From assembly GCF_010015445.1 (NCBI RefSeq), contig NC_053115.1, positions 6,307,576 through 6,371,575 of the forward strand: a stretch of 64,000 bases of DNA, read 5' to 3'. The notes beneath the pieces were generated by a model. The model had not been told where the DNA came from. It did no database searches and saw nothing but the letters and a program-made list of their open reading frames with translations. The DNA is from Perca fluviatilis (taxonomy: Eukaryota; Chordata; Actinopteri; Perciformes; Percidae). Below are positions 27,138-40,655 of the stretch, in pieces. Within the stretch, counting starts at the first letter, position 1, and the number at the start of each line of letters is the position of its first letter. The position numbers were made by a program, and so were the translations under genes.

Positions 27138-27570
27138 TACATTGATACATCGGTACAGAAAGCAGGAATCTCAGGTTTTTCTGGATGCTTGGAACACTCT
27201 AGTATGATCTGGCACCAGATCCAGACTGCACAGTTGAGGAAAAAGGACCTTCATGTTGGCTTTTTGGACCTTGCTAATGCCTTTGGGTCAGTGCCCCATG
27301 AACTCCTGTGGACCGCCTTCACCTTCGTTCACATTCCGGACACCATTACAACCCTGGTTAAATCCTATTTCCAAGATCTACAGTTCTGCTTTACCACAGC
27401 TGATTTTACCACGTCTTGGCAATCCTTGGAAGTTGGCATCATGGCAGGATGTACCATCTCACCCCTGACCTTTACAATGGCAATGGAGGTCATCATCCGG
27501 GCGTCAAAATGGGTAGTGGGTGGGCAGCGGCTTAACTTGGGTACACGCCTCCACTCAGCTGCCTGGAAGA
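27138..27570 (+). pseudogene. Reverse transcriptase core remnant
   Basis: The frame reads HVGFLDLANAFGSVPH, matching RT motif A (F-x-DL-x-x-AF-x-S-x-x-H), followed about 55 residues later by GIMAGCTISPLTF, matching motif B (G-x-x-x-GC-x-x-SP). The upstream start is a truncation, not an initiation codon; the Met at 27189 lies inside the domain. Motif C, the YxDD loop holding two of the three catalytic aspartates, is absent: after about 27555 the sequence passes directly to thumb-like residues in another frame. The gap indicates a deletion of about 100 residues or more, judged from family layout. In intact relatives this domain copies the element RNA at the nicked target. Confidence 0.75.
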
Positions 27571-28125
27571 TTGAAGGCCTGGTGCTTACAGTTTGGCCTT
27601 CTTCCCCGAGTGCTGTGGCCCCTTACCATTTTTGAGGTCCCACTCTCAACAGTGGAGAAGTTGGAAAGAGGAATCACAGGCTATATCAAAAAATGGCTTG
27701 GAGTGCCTTGATCCCTAACCACCATAGGCCTATACGGAGATTGCGCCCTCAAACTGCCCCTCACCAGTCTCACAGAGGAATTCAAGTGTGCTAAAGTAAG
27801 ACTCCAGATGACACTGAATGAATCTCGTGATGCAATGGTGAGTAATAACGCACCATCCTTGGTGGCAGGCCGCAAATGGAGACCAGCCAGTGCGGTGGAG
27901 GAGGCAGCAGCCTCTCTCAGACTTGCGGACATAGTGGGGTATGTCCAGCAGGGAAGGGGAGGCCTCGGGTTAACAACTAGGCTGCCAGCCTGGAACACAG
28001 CTGCGGCACCAGAACGGAGGAAATTGGTGGTGGAGGAAATACATTGTCAGGAGGAAGCAGCATGGTGGGCCAAGGCAGTCTCACTTGGTAGACAGGGACA
28101 CTGGACACGTTGGGAGAGTGTGTAG
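27555..28125 (+). pseudogene. Retrotransposon thumb/connection segment with an internal stop
   Basis: In the frame shifted relative to the RT core, the sequence reads LPGRLKAWCLQFGLLPRVLW and EVPLSTVEKLERGITGYIKK, then a TGA at 27709-27711. The same frame resumes with TTIGLYGDCALKLPLTSLTE and MTLNESRDAMV, up to a TAG at 28123-28125. The unbroken sense on either side of both stops shows that they are point mutations. This segment corresponds to the region between RT and the C-terminal endonuclease; its precise role is not defined in this copy. Confidence 0.7.
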
Positions 28126-28892
28126 AGAAGGAGGATTAGCTGGAAGGAGTTGTGGAGCATGGAAGCGAAGCGAATAAGCTTAATCATTAGAGCTACATAT
28201 GATGTTCTTCCAACACCTAGCAATCTCCATCAGTGGCTGGGTGAAGATGCGCCCTCTGCTCCAGCCCAGGTTCTCTCAGCCTCACCCAGGGACATTATAC
28301 CTGGCATCATAACCAAGTCCTTAAGATCCTCGCAGCCACCCTGGAAAACAAGCGGACTAATTCCAACTCCCTACCACCATCAGCACCCAAGCTGCCACAG
28401 ACCAACTTTGTCCGTATGGGGGCAAATGTAGCCAGGTGCAGCCCCTCTTCTATGGAGCATGGTCAGCTTCGAGAGGCTTGTGATTGGAAGATGCTAGTTG
28501 ATGTTGGTAGGCGGCTTGTTTTTCCTCCAGAGATAGCAATCACCACACTTAGACCTGACATAGTTCTCTGGTCCCCCTCTCTGAAGAAGGTCTTCATCAT
28601 TGAACTCACTGTACCCTGGGAGGACTCAGTGGATGAGGCATACGAGCGAAAACAACTACGCTATGCTGAGCTAGCTGCTGAAGCACAATATCGCGGATGG
28701 AAAACTGAAGTCGGTCCAGTGGAAATGGGGTGCAGGGGGTTCGTGGCAGGGTCTACCACCAGACTGCTTAGAGACCTGGGAATCAGAGGCCAGAACCTGC
28801 GTCAGCCCATCAAAGCAATGTCAGAGGCCGCTGAGAGAAGCAGCCAGTGGCTCTGGATAAAGAGACAAGACTCCTGCTGGGCTCCGGCTTGA
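28126..28892 (+). pseudogene. C-terminal restriction-like endonuclease of the retrotransposon
   Basis: The segment opens in the previous frame with RRISWKELWSMEAKRISLII and LHQWLGEDAP. The zinc-knuckle region (Cys-x2-Cys...His...Cys in related RLE elements) is lost and the frame changes near 28290; the new frame is recognisable from TWHHNQVLKILAATLENKR at 28299. The 28416-28892 frame then carries RPDIVLWSPSLKKVFIIELT, with Pro47-Asp48 and Glu63, and later AYERKQLRYAELAAEA. This is the PD...(D/E)-x-T plus K/R-Y arrangement of the endonuclease that nicks the target DNA. The protein ends SSQWLWIKRQDSCWAPA and a TGA at 28890-28892, probably the native C terminus. Confidence 0.75.
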
Positions 28893-29139
28893 TTGGGTGA
28901 TTGGGGGGGATACGCTGCGGGGACTTGGTCACCCCCGTAGGGCCTTCCTCAGCCGAGGATGTCTAGTTATAATGGCCGAAACATCCAACGAGGCCTGAGG
29001 TGTACTACTGATGATGTGTCCCTCGGATCACCCATCAAGGGGGATGCTCACCTGAAAACTTCACTGTCAAGGACATTCTCTTAGTACGCACTTGCACTTA
29101 AAGGATGTATTACATCTCGTCCTGTGTTCCCTGAAAACT

Positions 29140-29207
29140 AAAGTAGTTATAATTAGCACCTTTGCAGCTACAAGATTAAAGTGATGTACACATGAATGCA
29201 TCTTTAA
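29140..29207 (+). mobile_element. Block 3 of the split hAT element
   Basis: The words GTAGTTATAATTAGCACCTT and ATTAAAGTGATGTACACATG continue the hAT family sequence from block 2. The block ends at the TTAA of the next insertion. Confidence 0.65.
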
Positions 29208-29330
29208 AGGGAAACTTCACCGATTAGCATTAAGCTTTGTATCAGTAGAAACCTGGTAGTATTTTTGAATGACCATGCTTCCCTCCCTCATGTCCCCCTG
29301 AGAGGGGAGATCTCTGTATTGTGGGTCTGG

Positions 29331-29385
29331 AAAAAAGCCTCAGATGACGCAAAATGACGATTTTTGCGTCATCTGAGGCTTTTTT
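29331..29385. repeat. Perfect 24-bp stem hairpin
   Basis: Arms 29331-29354 and 29362-29385 are exact inverse complements (AAAAAAGCCTCAGATGACGC plus AAAA), with a 7-base loop. It lies near the left end of the TTAA element. Confidence 0.85.
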
Positions 29386-29961
29386 GCCCAGAGGCCAAAA
29401 GACTACAGCCTGTATTAGGAGCCACTTCCGCATAGCCCAAAGGGGGTTGGACTGTCGGCTTTTTCCGGAGATTGCCGAGGAAAAAACGAGTGTCAGCCAT
29501 CTTGAATCCTCGCTTAGCTTCTCAGCAGGAGCAGAAACTGTTCATCCCGATGGAAATTTTAGAACAACAATTATGTGCATTCAAACTACCACACATCCAA
29601 CTTCAACGAAACTCCCAACGTGAGTTCAGAGATTGCTGTGCTGTGTTTTTGTTGTTGTGGAAATATTGCTGTGGACAATCCAGCCTGCTGCTCGGTCACC
29701 GGGTAAGACTACTAGTGGAGGTGGGCTGTGTTACCCCGGACTGCCTGTTGCAGAAATGGGGTGATTTGTATCCAACTAACTGCTAACTGCTGGTGGAGTT
29801 TGTGACTGTAAAATGCCGACAATTCTAGCTACATCCCACGCAAATGTACGGCTGTGTTTATACTCGATGTCTAAACACAGCCCACCAAGAGCTAATGCTA
29901 GTAGCTATGTGTTAGCCTTCTTTTATTACATGGCTTATGGCTTATGGCATGTGCTAATGTT

Positions 29962-30165
29962 ATTACATGGCTTGCTTGAATTCTAATGTAGAATGCGGTC
30001 TGTTATTTCTTGATAATAGACCGCTGCTAAGGATAACACACCGTTGCCATGCAAAAGCAGAGCGTTGCCATGGACGCAGTTCTGTTCACTCTGGAGGACA
30101 GCTATCAATCAATCCGCTGAAAGAAGTCCGGATAATTTAGCCTATCAGCTGTGGCAAAAAGTGGG
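29962..30165 (+). repeat. Internal direct repeat, copy 1
   Basis: Begins ATTACATGGCTTGCTTGAAT and includes GAATGCGGTCTGTTATTTCT. It is matched by copy 2 at 30631-30820 with a handful of substitutions and short gaps. Confidence 0.85.
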
Positions 30166-30630
30166 GAAACGTGGAGCAACTTCTGTCCTCCAAGCAATGA
30201 CAGCAGATCTGATGAGCGTCTATCGCTAGTATCTTTCTATACCGTCTATGATCGCTAGCTACGCAGTAACAGCCGTAGGGACAACAACGCTAATTAGTTA
30301 GCTTACATTGCAACTTGTTTAACGTTAACTTACAGGTGTGTCAACATGCAGCGGCTCTGCAAAAAGGAAACGAGATGAATGAGGACATAAACGTCCACAT
30401 AAATATTCCCAAAGAAGCCATTCACCGTGTCTCACTTCACCGTCAACAGAAATGTTCAGTTTACTGTAAATTAGAGCAGCCGATAGCCCGCTAGCTCACT
30501 ACAACGCTTCAGCTAATGTTGTGTCAATTCCTGCAGTGATTAAAACAGGCTGACCGAGGGTCGGGGTCCTGATCACCCTGTCGGGGTTGTATTCGCTATA
30601 ACAACCGCCTCGCTCTACATTATCCCTTAC

Positions 30631-30820
30631 TTATTACATGGCTTGGTTGAATTCTAATGTAGAATGCGGTCTGTTATTTCTTGATAACAGACCGTTGCTA
30701 AGGATAACACACCGTTGCCATGCATAGCAGAGCGTTGCCATGGACACAGTTCTGTTCACTCTGGAGCTATCAATCAATCCGCTGAAAGAAGTCCGGATAA
30801 TGTATCAGCTGTGGCCAAAA
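30631..30820 (+). repeat. Internal direct repeat, copy 2
   Basis: Begins ATTACATGGCTTGGTTGAAT and follows copy 1 (29962-30165) closely, but lacks a few bases after CTCTGGAG and after GGATAAT. Within each copy the sequence CAGACCG/CGGTCTG forms a small hairpin. Confidence 0.85.
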
Positions 30821-31147
30821 AAAGCTTGTTTTAAATGTGTAACACCACTTGAGCCACGGTGAAACGTTTTTTTCGTGTATATGGTTGAAATGACAATAAA
30901 ACACACTAGTTGATCGTCTCACTGTCTGTCTGTAAAGGGTAGGCGTGGCTTGGGAGTGGCCTCATACAGCAGCAAAGAAAGTGCATTCTGGGATTTGGTG
31001 TCTTTCATCCATATGAGCCAAAAACACATTTTCTGGCTTATCTCGGCCTAGAAGGCACCAATTTCAATTTTCTTTTCACATTTCTACTACATTAGTGACC
31101 CAATTTAAAGATATATTCAGCTTTCCAGCGGTGAAATTTCCCTTTAA

Positions 31148-31377
31148 GTATAATACAATACTATTATTCTGAAATGGGCCATTCTGCATAATTAGTAGCC
31201 TGCTTTCACTTCTGGTTTTAAGTATCTTTTTTATGTTAATATGTTAGACTTTTTACTTAAGTACACTTTTGAATGCAGGACTTTTATTTGTAGTTTTTGT
31301 TTTATTATTTGAGTATGTCTACACTGTGGTATTGTTTTACTTAAATAAAAGATCTGTCCTCCACCACTGAACACCAC
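31148..31377 (+). mobile_element. Block 4 (right end) of the split hAT element
   Basis: Starts with TATAATACAATACTATTATT and CTGAAATGGGCCATTCTGCA, continues with ACTTTTTACTTAAGTACAC and ends CTCCACCACTG at 31369, the standard right end of the family seen in block 1. The putative 8-bp duplication would be AACACCAC (31370-31377), but the left counterpart near 25100 is not recognisable. Confidence 0.75.
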
Positions 31378-33034
31378 ACTTCTGGTTTGTGATGCAGGAG
31401 TTATACATTTGTCCAACCTAATAACACCCTTAACAACCACAGAAAACCATATATATTACTATGGACCATCTGGACCACGGACAATAAACCATAATCTGTA
31501 ATTAAGATGTAAATGATTGCATAGATATTGTATAGACAATTGTTTTCAAAGACTTAGTACTCCCCATGACTGATAAACTAACCTCCATGTGTAAGATCAC
31601 AGTGCCCCTTTAAGGATCAAAATGTAATGATTCAAAATCCATCCTCTTCATCTATTGAGTATCTCCCTTTCTGTCATTGATATTGATTTAATAAGGAAGA
31701 TCAATAAAGAATAATGTCTTTTACCTGGATTTAATTAATCTGAGTACTTTCTGAAAAGAGGCCCCTAACATTTTGTACATTCAATCGATTAAGCATGAAC
31801 TCCTCCATCAAAGAAATATCGTGCTGCTCGGGTAAAGTGAAAACCAGGAATGTGAGGGATGAGAGTGTGAGAATGAAATGCTGTCAATGAGGTCTATTCC
31901 GTCAGTCAGGTTGTGTTTTCTCAGTTGTTAACTGTTCATGTGTTCACGTTATTCCACAGAATACAGCACCACATGCTTTCTTTCCTCATCAACCTGCTTT
32001 CTTCAAATGTTGACTCAGACAGTGCCCCTATTCCCAACAGGCCCTTCAACAAGCACCATTTGCTCCTGCTCATACCATGTTAACAGGAAAAACTCATTTG
32101 CCATGTATTGTTAAAATTTTTATTAATAGCAATTTATGTCACTCAGACAGAGCCTCTGCAGAAAAATAAAACATGTGGGCCTTGTACAAATCTATCACTC
32201 AACTTGTCAAAAAAATTTGTTCTCATGCAATATAAATAGGCCTTGAGTCTGTGGGTAGAGAGATGGGATCTGTTTCTGTGAGGGCGACGGGCTGGCTGTT
32301 TAGAGACTCCCAGTAAAACAGGTCATGCTGTTCACATCATGAAGCCTCAATCACAAACAAATGTTTTATTTAAAGAGCCAAAGCGTTGTTTACTCCAGTC
32401 TGCTTACTCTCCTTCCCTTCTCTTCCTCTCCCGCCCGGGTGTGCTCTGTGTGATCAGCACATTTGAATGCTGGAAGCATGCTAAGAGGAAACAAAAACAC
32501 TCCTGACAGGAAGCTCTACCCTGTCACATAAAGGAACAAATAGGTAGGCATGTAGCTAAGTGCACAAATTGCACCGACACAGTTTATTAAAGGAAGCATT
32601 CAGGGAGTACAAATGTGTGAACCGCTGCAGAACTCGCAACAGCTGTAAATAAGCTCAGCAGTGCTTGTTTGCTGAGTGGGAGGGTACATCTGAGTAAAGT
32701 TCACAAGAAGTGTTGGCTTTTACTGTATTTGTCATTGATAAATATGGGAGGTTTATACGCTGCTGCCGTCTGAGGTATTGTCAGAATCTGTCAAGTTATT
32801 ATGAGTCTACTGAAGGATCTCTGCCGGGTCAAAGTCCTCTCTGTCCTATCGACTGCATCTGTGACCGAAAGCCGATTCCATTGACAAATCAACAGAGGAG
32901 GGGGCTACTATCAGCATTAATCTATAGCTATTGTTCCATAATTCATCAAGGTTGTTTTCTCCTTAAAGGATAATTCCTTCTAAAAATGTAAACTGCTGAG
33001 CATACTACAATTTTGAGAATTGTAATGCTACCCA
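31378..33034. other. Anonymous non-coding DNA
   Basis: No exon or recognised element. The 87-codon frame at 32710-32973 has no family motif. Confidence 0.5.
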
Positions 33035-33180
33035 GAAAAAGCTTCAAAAACATGGGAAAAAATCAACTAAAACATTGGAAAAAGTTACAAAAAACTTGGA
33101 AAAAAACTTCAATACCATTGGGAAAAATGACAAAAGTGTTGAAAAGAAGACCAAAACACTGAAAAAGTTTTAAATTTTGA
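33035..33180. repeat. Degenerate tandem repeat (about 22-27 bp unit)
   Basis: Successive variants of CAAAACATTGGAAAAAGTTA recur about six times with substitutions and short indels. Confidence 0.7.
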
Positions 33181-33210
33181 CCCAGAAAAACAAAACGTTG
33201 CAAGGTATAT

Positions 33211-33900
33211 ACATATACTGTATATACCAAGGGGGTAAGTCTCTCTCTACAATCCGTAGCTCCTATGGAGCCATTTTGATGCTAACAAGACATCACCTGC
33301 CGTTAGCATCCCATTGACTGCCATTTATTTTGACGTCACTTTGACAGCAAATAACTTTACATCTGAAGTGTTTAAAGACTTTATTTGTCCATTGTTTATT
33401 TCTAAAGAAACACGACAATGTATAAAAGGCTCCACTACCTTGTATCTCCGGTTATGGCTCCGTAGCAGACGTTTTTATAAAAATAGGCTAACGATTGTGT
33501 CATAACCACGCGACTTACTGTCGCACAGTAGAGGAATAACCTTATAGTACAGGAGAAGCTCGCAGACAGTTTGGACTTAGATTAGCTGTTTAAGTTTAAT
33601 TACTAATGTTAACTAGCATTTCAGTTAGCAATAATTAGCCTGTGCCTATGTTATCCCCTTACATACTGTATACCTACGCTCTCCGTCTCTGTAAGATTGG
33701 GAATGATTGAGATTTCTCTTGGCACAGCTACCAGAAGACTTCCAATTTTCAGACAAGTTGCTCACGTCACATTTACGTCTTCAAGCTCAGCTGGAGGCTG
33801 CACAGTAACGCTCAGCCAGCACCGGGAATGTGCTTCTAATAACCTTCACTGGTCTCCTTCTAGAGCAACGGGATCTGTTGGTTTATTTAACTGTCTATGA
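33211..33900. mobile_element. Inverted-repeat DNA element, about 690 bp
   Basis: The left end is CATATACTGTATATACC and the right end in reverse is CATAGACAGTTAAATAAACC, similar to the CATAGACTGTATA end of the MITE at 45378-45903. The interior phrase GGAGCCATTTTGATGCTAAC is typical of a repeat common in fish genomes. No transposase frame. Confidence 0.55.
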
Positions 33901-33925
33901 TATATACTATACAGCCAGAAAGTGG

Positions 33926-34320
33926 TTAGCTTAACTGGTTGTCACTGTGAGGTTGCCAGGCAACCAGAGGAGACCCAAGGAAGTCCCTCTGTCCGGCCCA
34001 GAAATAGTACAGCACATAACCTACCATCAAACCACAATTTGGCTTTTTAAACCTCAGTTTTGTACGGAATAAACAAACGAGATATAACAGGTTAATCAGT
34101 GAGATTTAGAAAATTAAGTGCTGGTAGGTGGATTTCTTTTACCTTCAGGCACAGCCATGCTAGCTGTTTCCTCTTGCTTCCAGTCTTTATGCTAAGCTAA
34201 GCTAACAAGCTTCTGGCTGTAGCTTTATATTTACTGTACAGACATGAGAGAGGTATCAATCGTCTTATCTTACTCTGCTAGAAAGCAAAAAGGCACATTT
34301 CTTAAAATGTCAAACTATTA
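33926..34320 (-). mobile_element. TTAA-type element, minus-strand partial copy of the family at 56077
   Basis: In reverse it reads AATAGTTTGACATTTTAAGA, then ATACCTCTCTCATGTCTGTA, TTAGCTTAGCTTAGCATAAA and CTGGAAGCAAGAGGAAACAG, the same order of words as the element at 56077-56818. The outer TTAA end is lost and the right limit is uncertain. Confidence 0.65.

Positions 34321-37239
<2,919 letters not shown>

Positions 37240-37285
<46 letters not shown>
37240..37285. repeat. (CA)22 microsatellite
   Basis: Perfect CA repeat, 59 bp upstream of a longer array. Confidence 0.97.
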
Positions 37286-37288
<3 letters not shown>

Positions 37289-37342
37289 GACCTCATACAC
37301 ACACATACTGAACATGAGCACTTTCTTGTTTCCTGGTGTAAG

Positions 37343-37940
<598 letters not shown>

Positions 37941-38001
37941 AAAGGTGACATGCAAAAAAAAAATATATATATAAAGAAAAAAAAAAAAAATATATATATA
38001 T
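37941..38001. repeat. A-rich and (AT)n low-complexity tract
   Basis: TTAAAGGTGACATGC, which resembles a TTAA-element left end, is followed by two A-runs alternating with ATATATATAT. It may be the stub of a truncated element. Confidence 0.7.
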
Positions 38002-38091
38002 AGCTTAGAAAAATAAAGTACTGAACTGTATTGTGTCATAACCGGCCAGTCACTGTGAGATATTTTCATTCCTGAATAGCTTCACTGTGTA

Positions 38092-38092
<1 letters not shown>

Positions 38093-38144
<52 letters not shown>

Positions 38145-38151
38145 TGTGTGT
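38093..38151. repeat. (TG)n microsatellite with one interruption
   Basis: About 29 TG units with a single TATG break at 38137-38140. Confidence 0.96.
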
Positions 38152-38804
38152 TCAGGTGAGTGTTTTATTATTTCTTTCTCCCACCTCCATCCCTCTCTCC
38201 TGCATACACTCCCATTCATTAGGACTCATGCATTCAGGCTAAGGTGGTATTGATTTAGAAAAGTAAGAAAAGCATAGCTGCCATATGGGTTTACTGTACT
38301 AGCTAATATTCAGTCTCAAACCAGGAAACAAAACATCAAAACCACAAACTGATGTTGTAACATTACACACCATACGCCGGGGCTGTAGTCTGATATAAAG
38401 CGTTGCTGGAGGGTGAGAGCGCGTCCCATTGCGACACCCAGGGTGACTTAGAGATATGTTTAGCAGAGGAACAAAGAGCAGGAAGGAAATGCAGAAGACA
38501 CACTGAGCAAAGAAAAACATTTTTAAACACGACAGCAAAACACACCCTCCTCCAATCTTCAGCATTAGCTAAGTGAGTTACAGTAATGAGTTCAGCAATT
38601 TCCACTGTTAATGTTATTGCTATTATCTTTCAATTTGAAATGTCTTTACCTGGTGTTTTGTCATCTTGTGACATTCTTTGCATGGCTCAGCTCAGTTTAG
38701 GATTTTTTTTCCATTTGCATGGAAGCTGCCAATAGTAGTCATATTTTACTGATGTCACCGTTTTGAGGGCAAAACATCCAAAAAAGCCAAAAGACCGTTA
38801 GTGC
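38152..38804. other. Anonymous non-coding DNA
   Basis: Nothing recognised. Confidence 0.4.
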
Positions 38805-39147
38805 TGTAAAAGCAGTGAAATACCACTTTATACTTTTACTCTACTACATTTCAGACAGAAATAATGCACATTTCAGTTTATTCAGCTGTACATGAGAAAT
38901 AGAAATCCCGCCACCTCAAGTAACTGCAACAGTACAATGTTACTTACACATTAATGCATCAGTAATAATAATTCAGTAATATCATAGTAGAACACAAGCT
39001 GCATTGAGTATTTTTTGTACTTTTGTTACTACACAATTGCACTTTTCAAAACAGGGCTATTACTTAAAAAGTATTTTTTTACAGTGTGCTATCACTGTTT
39101 TAACTCAAGTAAATGATCTGAATACGTTCTCTACCACTGTGTGAAAG
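38805..39147 (+). mobile_element. 327-bp hAT-type MITE with 8-bp target duplication
   Basis: The element proper is 38813-39139: left end CAGTGAAATACCAC, right end GTTCTCTACCACTG. Flanks TGTAAAAG (38805-38812) and TGTGAAAG (39140-39147) match at 7 of 8 bases. The interior words TTTTACTCTACTACATTTCA and ACTCAAGTAAATGATCTGAA belong to the same general family as the split element at 25103-31369. No coding content. Confidence 0.85.
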
Positions 39148-39394
39148 CCTCTGAAATCCATAGACACAGACATGACTTTAGCAGCTCCTAAAGGCAACGT
39201 AAACAACTGACACCCCTTAACACTGACATCTGTCATATATGGACATGATGATATGACACCAAATGGCCACTGAAATAGAACTGCTATCACACCTGGGACT
39301 GTTCCGTTTGTGCGTGTTGCTGGTTTGGCTGTCTGTTAGCACTGTATGCACTTTCATCTACCCTAATCCCTTATGCAACTTGTTAACTTAAATC
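39148..39394. other. Anonymous non-coding DNA
   Basis: Nothing recognised. Confidence 0.4.
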
Positions 39395-39521
39395 TATTTA
39401 TTTATTTTATCCTGGCATGACTGTTTGTGTTTTTAATGATGTGTTATGCCGTCAATGCGGAGCTTTTAAACTGCTTTTCGTTGTCTGTAAAGCAATGACA
39501 AATAAACTATTCTATTCTATA
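39395..39521 (+). mobile_element. LINE 3' end with CTATT tail
   Basis: The phrase GTAAAGCAATGACAAATAAA followed by CTATTCTATTCTAT is the form of the 3' terminus of several fish LINE families. No coding part is visible upstream, so it is a short 3' fragment. Confidence 0.5.
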
Positions 39522-40655
39522 ACTGCACCTCCTGGCCTCATAGGATATCCTCTATCAGCAGTGGAGTCACATACAGACATAGTACGACACAGTCCTACAT
39601 GTCCAAAGTGCACCGTGTTTCTCAGATTTTTGAAGTACATTTTCCATTTCCTGTTCATGGTGGTATGTGTGTACAGTGGAAGAATTGAAATAAGGACAAT
39701 CAGCTTTTCATTTGAAACTTGTAAATACAGGCACTTTCACCTCTCTTGTAGGGAGTGCTTTTTATCCCCTATAAGTGCAATTCGTCCCCGTGCGTCGGTG
39801 CATCCTCCACACGCAGGGCCTGAAAACGCTCCATGCTCCATGTTTGGGTAAACTGCGTAACAAATTGGAGAAAAAAGGCTGGAGTGGGAGACACAGAGTA
39901 AACTCCCTCTTGGACAATACCATGCTGTATTATTAAACAACAGCATAGGTCCTGGCGTTGTAACCTGCTAAGATGGGGGAACATGCTCATGGATGATATC
40001 AAGGTGGCTGAACACACACAGCGCAGCGAGCCAGCTGCTGTTCAGGCAGCATGGTGGGGCTCACGCTGTGGACTAGGTGCCTGGCTGCATAATTGGGAAT
40101 TATTAAACATGGCTCTTGCAGCGAGGTGATCATGAAATTGTATTTCCAGTCTTGAGGGATGAAAGCAAGAATTAAAATGTTACCGTTTGTTAGGGAGAGG
40201 GAAAAACATTGAAGAGTCTTGTCCTAAACCTCCCATGATTCAATTTCTTTTAAGAAACAAAGGAAATGCATTTGGACAAGCGGGGAGATGGATGATACAG
40301 ACTGCTGTCGGAAATTGTGGATTGTTGTAAATTGCAATCTGGATAAATATTTCAGTGGCAACTGGACCAACATGATGAAATGCAGGACGAGATGTCCATT
40401 TCTCTACGAGTGAAATAAGCAAACAGCTTCAAAGACAAACTAATAGTAAAGTGAGAGAATGACAAGATTATTAATGTTGTCAGCTCAATAAACTTGATCT
40501 TTAAAATCACATATCTAAAAATAAATAGCTTACCTTCTTCATATACTATATGTTATTAGGCAGGAGTTCTGCTTTATAGTCTATGTACTGGCCAGACCAT
40601 GAACAATTGTTCAAATTAAAGGTTATTATGATATAAAAGTACAAATAAACAAATA
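39522..40655. other. Anonymous non-coding DNA
   Basis: No supported exon. The 144-codon frame at 39417-39851 begins inside the LINE tail and shows no family motif. Confidence 0.45.

Larger units (their letters stand above)
27132..29139 (+). mobile_element. 5'-truncated non-LTR retrotransposon with a restriction-like endonuclease
   Basis: The block begins inside coding sequence (in frame from about 27137) and ends after a 3' untranslated region of about 245 bp, as expected for target-primed reverse transcription that stopped early. It carries RT motifs, a thumb/connection segment and a C-terminal PD-(D/E)XK endonuclease, in that order; this layout defines the R2-like (RLE) branch of LINE elements rather than the APE branch. 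The short word AAAG at both host junctions may be the target duplication. Two frameshifts, two in-frame stops and two internal deletions show it is dead. It splits the hAT host between blocks 2 and 3. Confidence 0.8.
29204..31147. mobile_element. 1.9-kb TTAA-flanked inverted-repeat element
   Basis: The element proper is 29208-31143, flanked by TTAA at 29204-29207 and 31144-31147. The ends are AGGGAAACTTCACCG and, in reverse, AGGGAAATTTCACCG: a 15-bp inverted repeat with one mismatch. Inside is a perfect 24-bp hairpin (29331-29385) and a direct duplication of about 190 bp (29962-30165 and 30631-30820). No frame over 104 codons and no transposase motif are present, so it is non-autonomous. TTAA plus an AGGG end is compatible with piggyBac-like mobilisation. 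Confidence 0.8.

Noticed and set aside
27132..29139. Endogenous retrovirus
   Set aside because: No LTRs, gag, protease or integrase; RT motifs and the C-terminal PD-(D/E)XK domain are those of a non-LTR element.
33035..33180. CRISPR-like regular spacing
   Set aside because: Units are degenerate and contiguous without spacers, in a vertebrate genome; it is a decayed minisatellite.
39417..39851. 144-codon plus-strand frame
   Set aside because: Starts inside a LINE 3' tail and has no recognisable domain.
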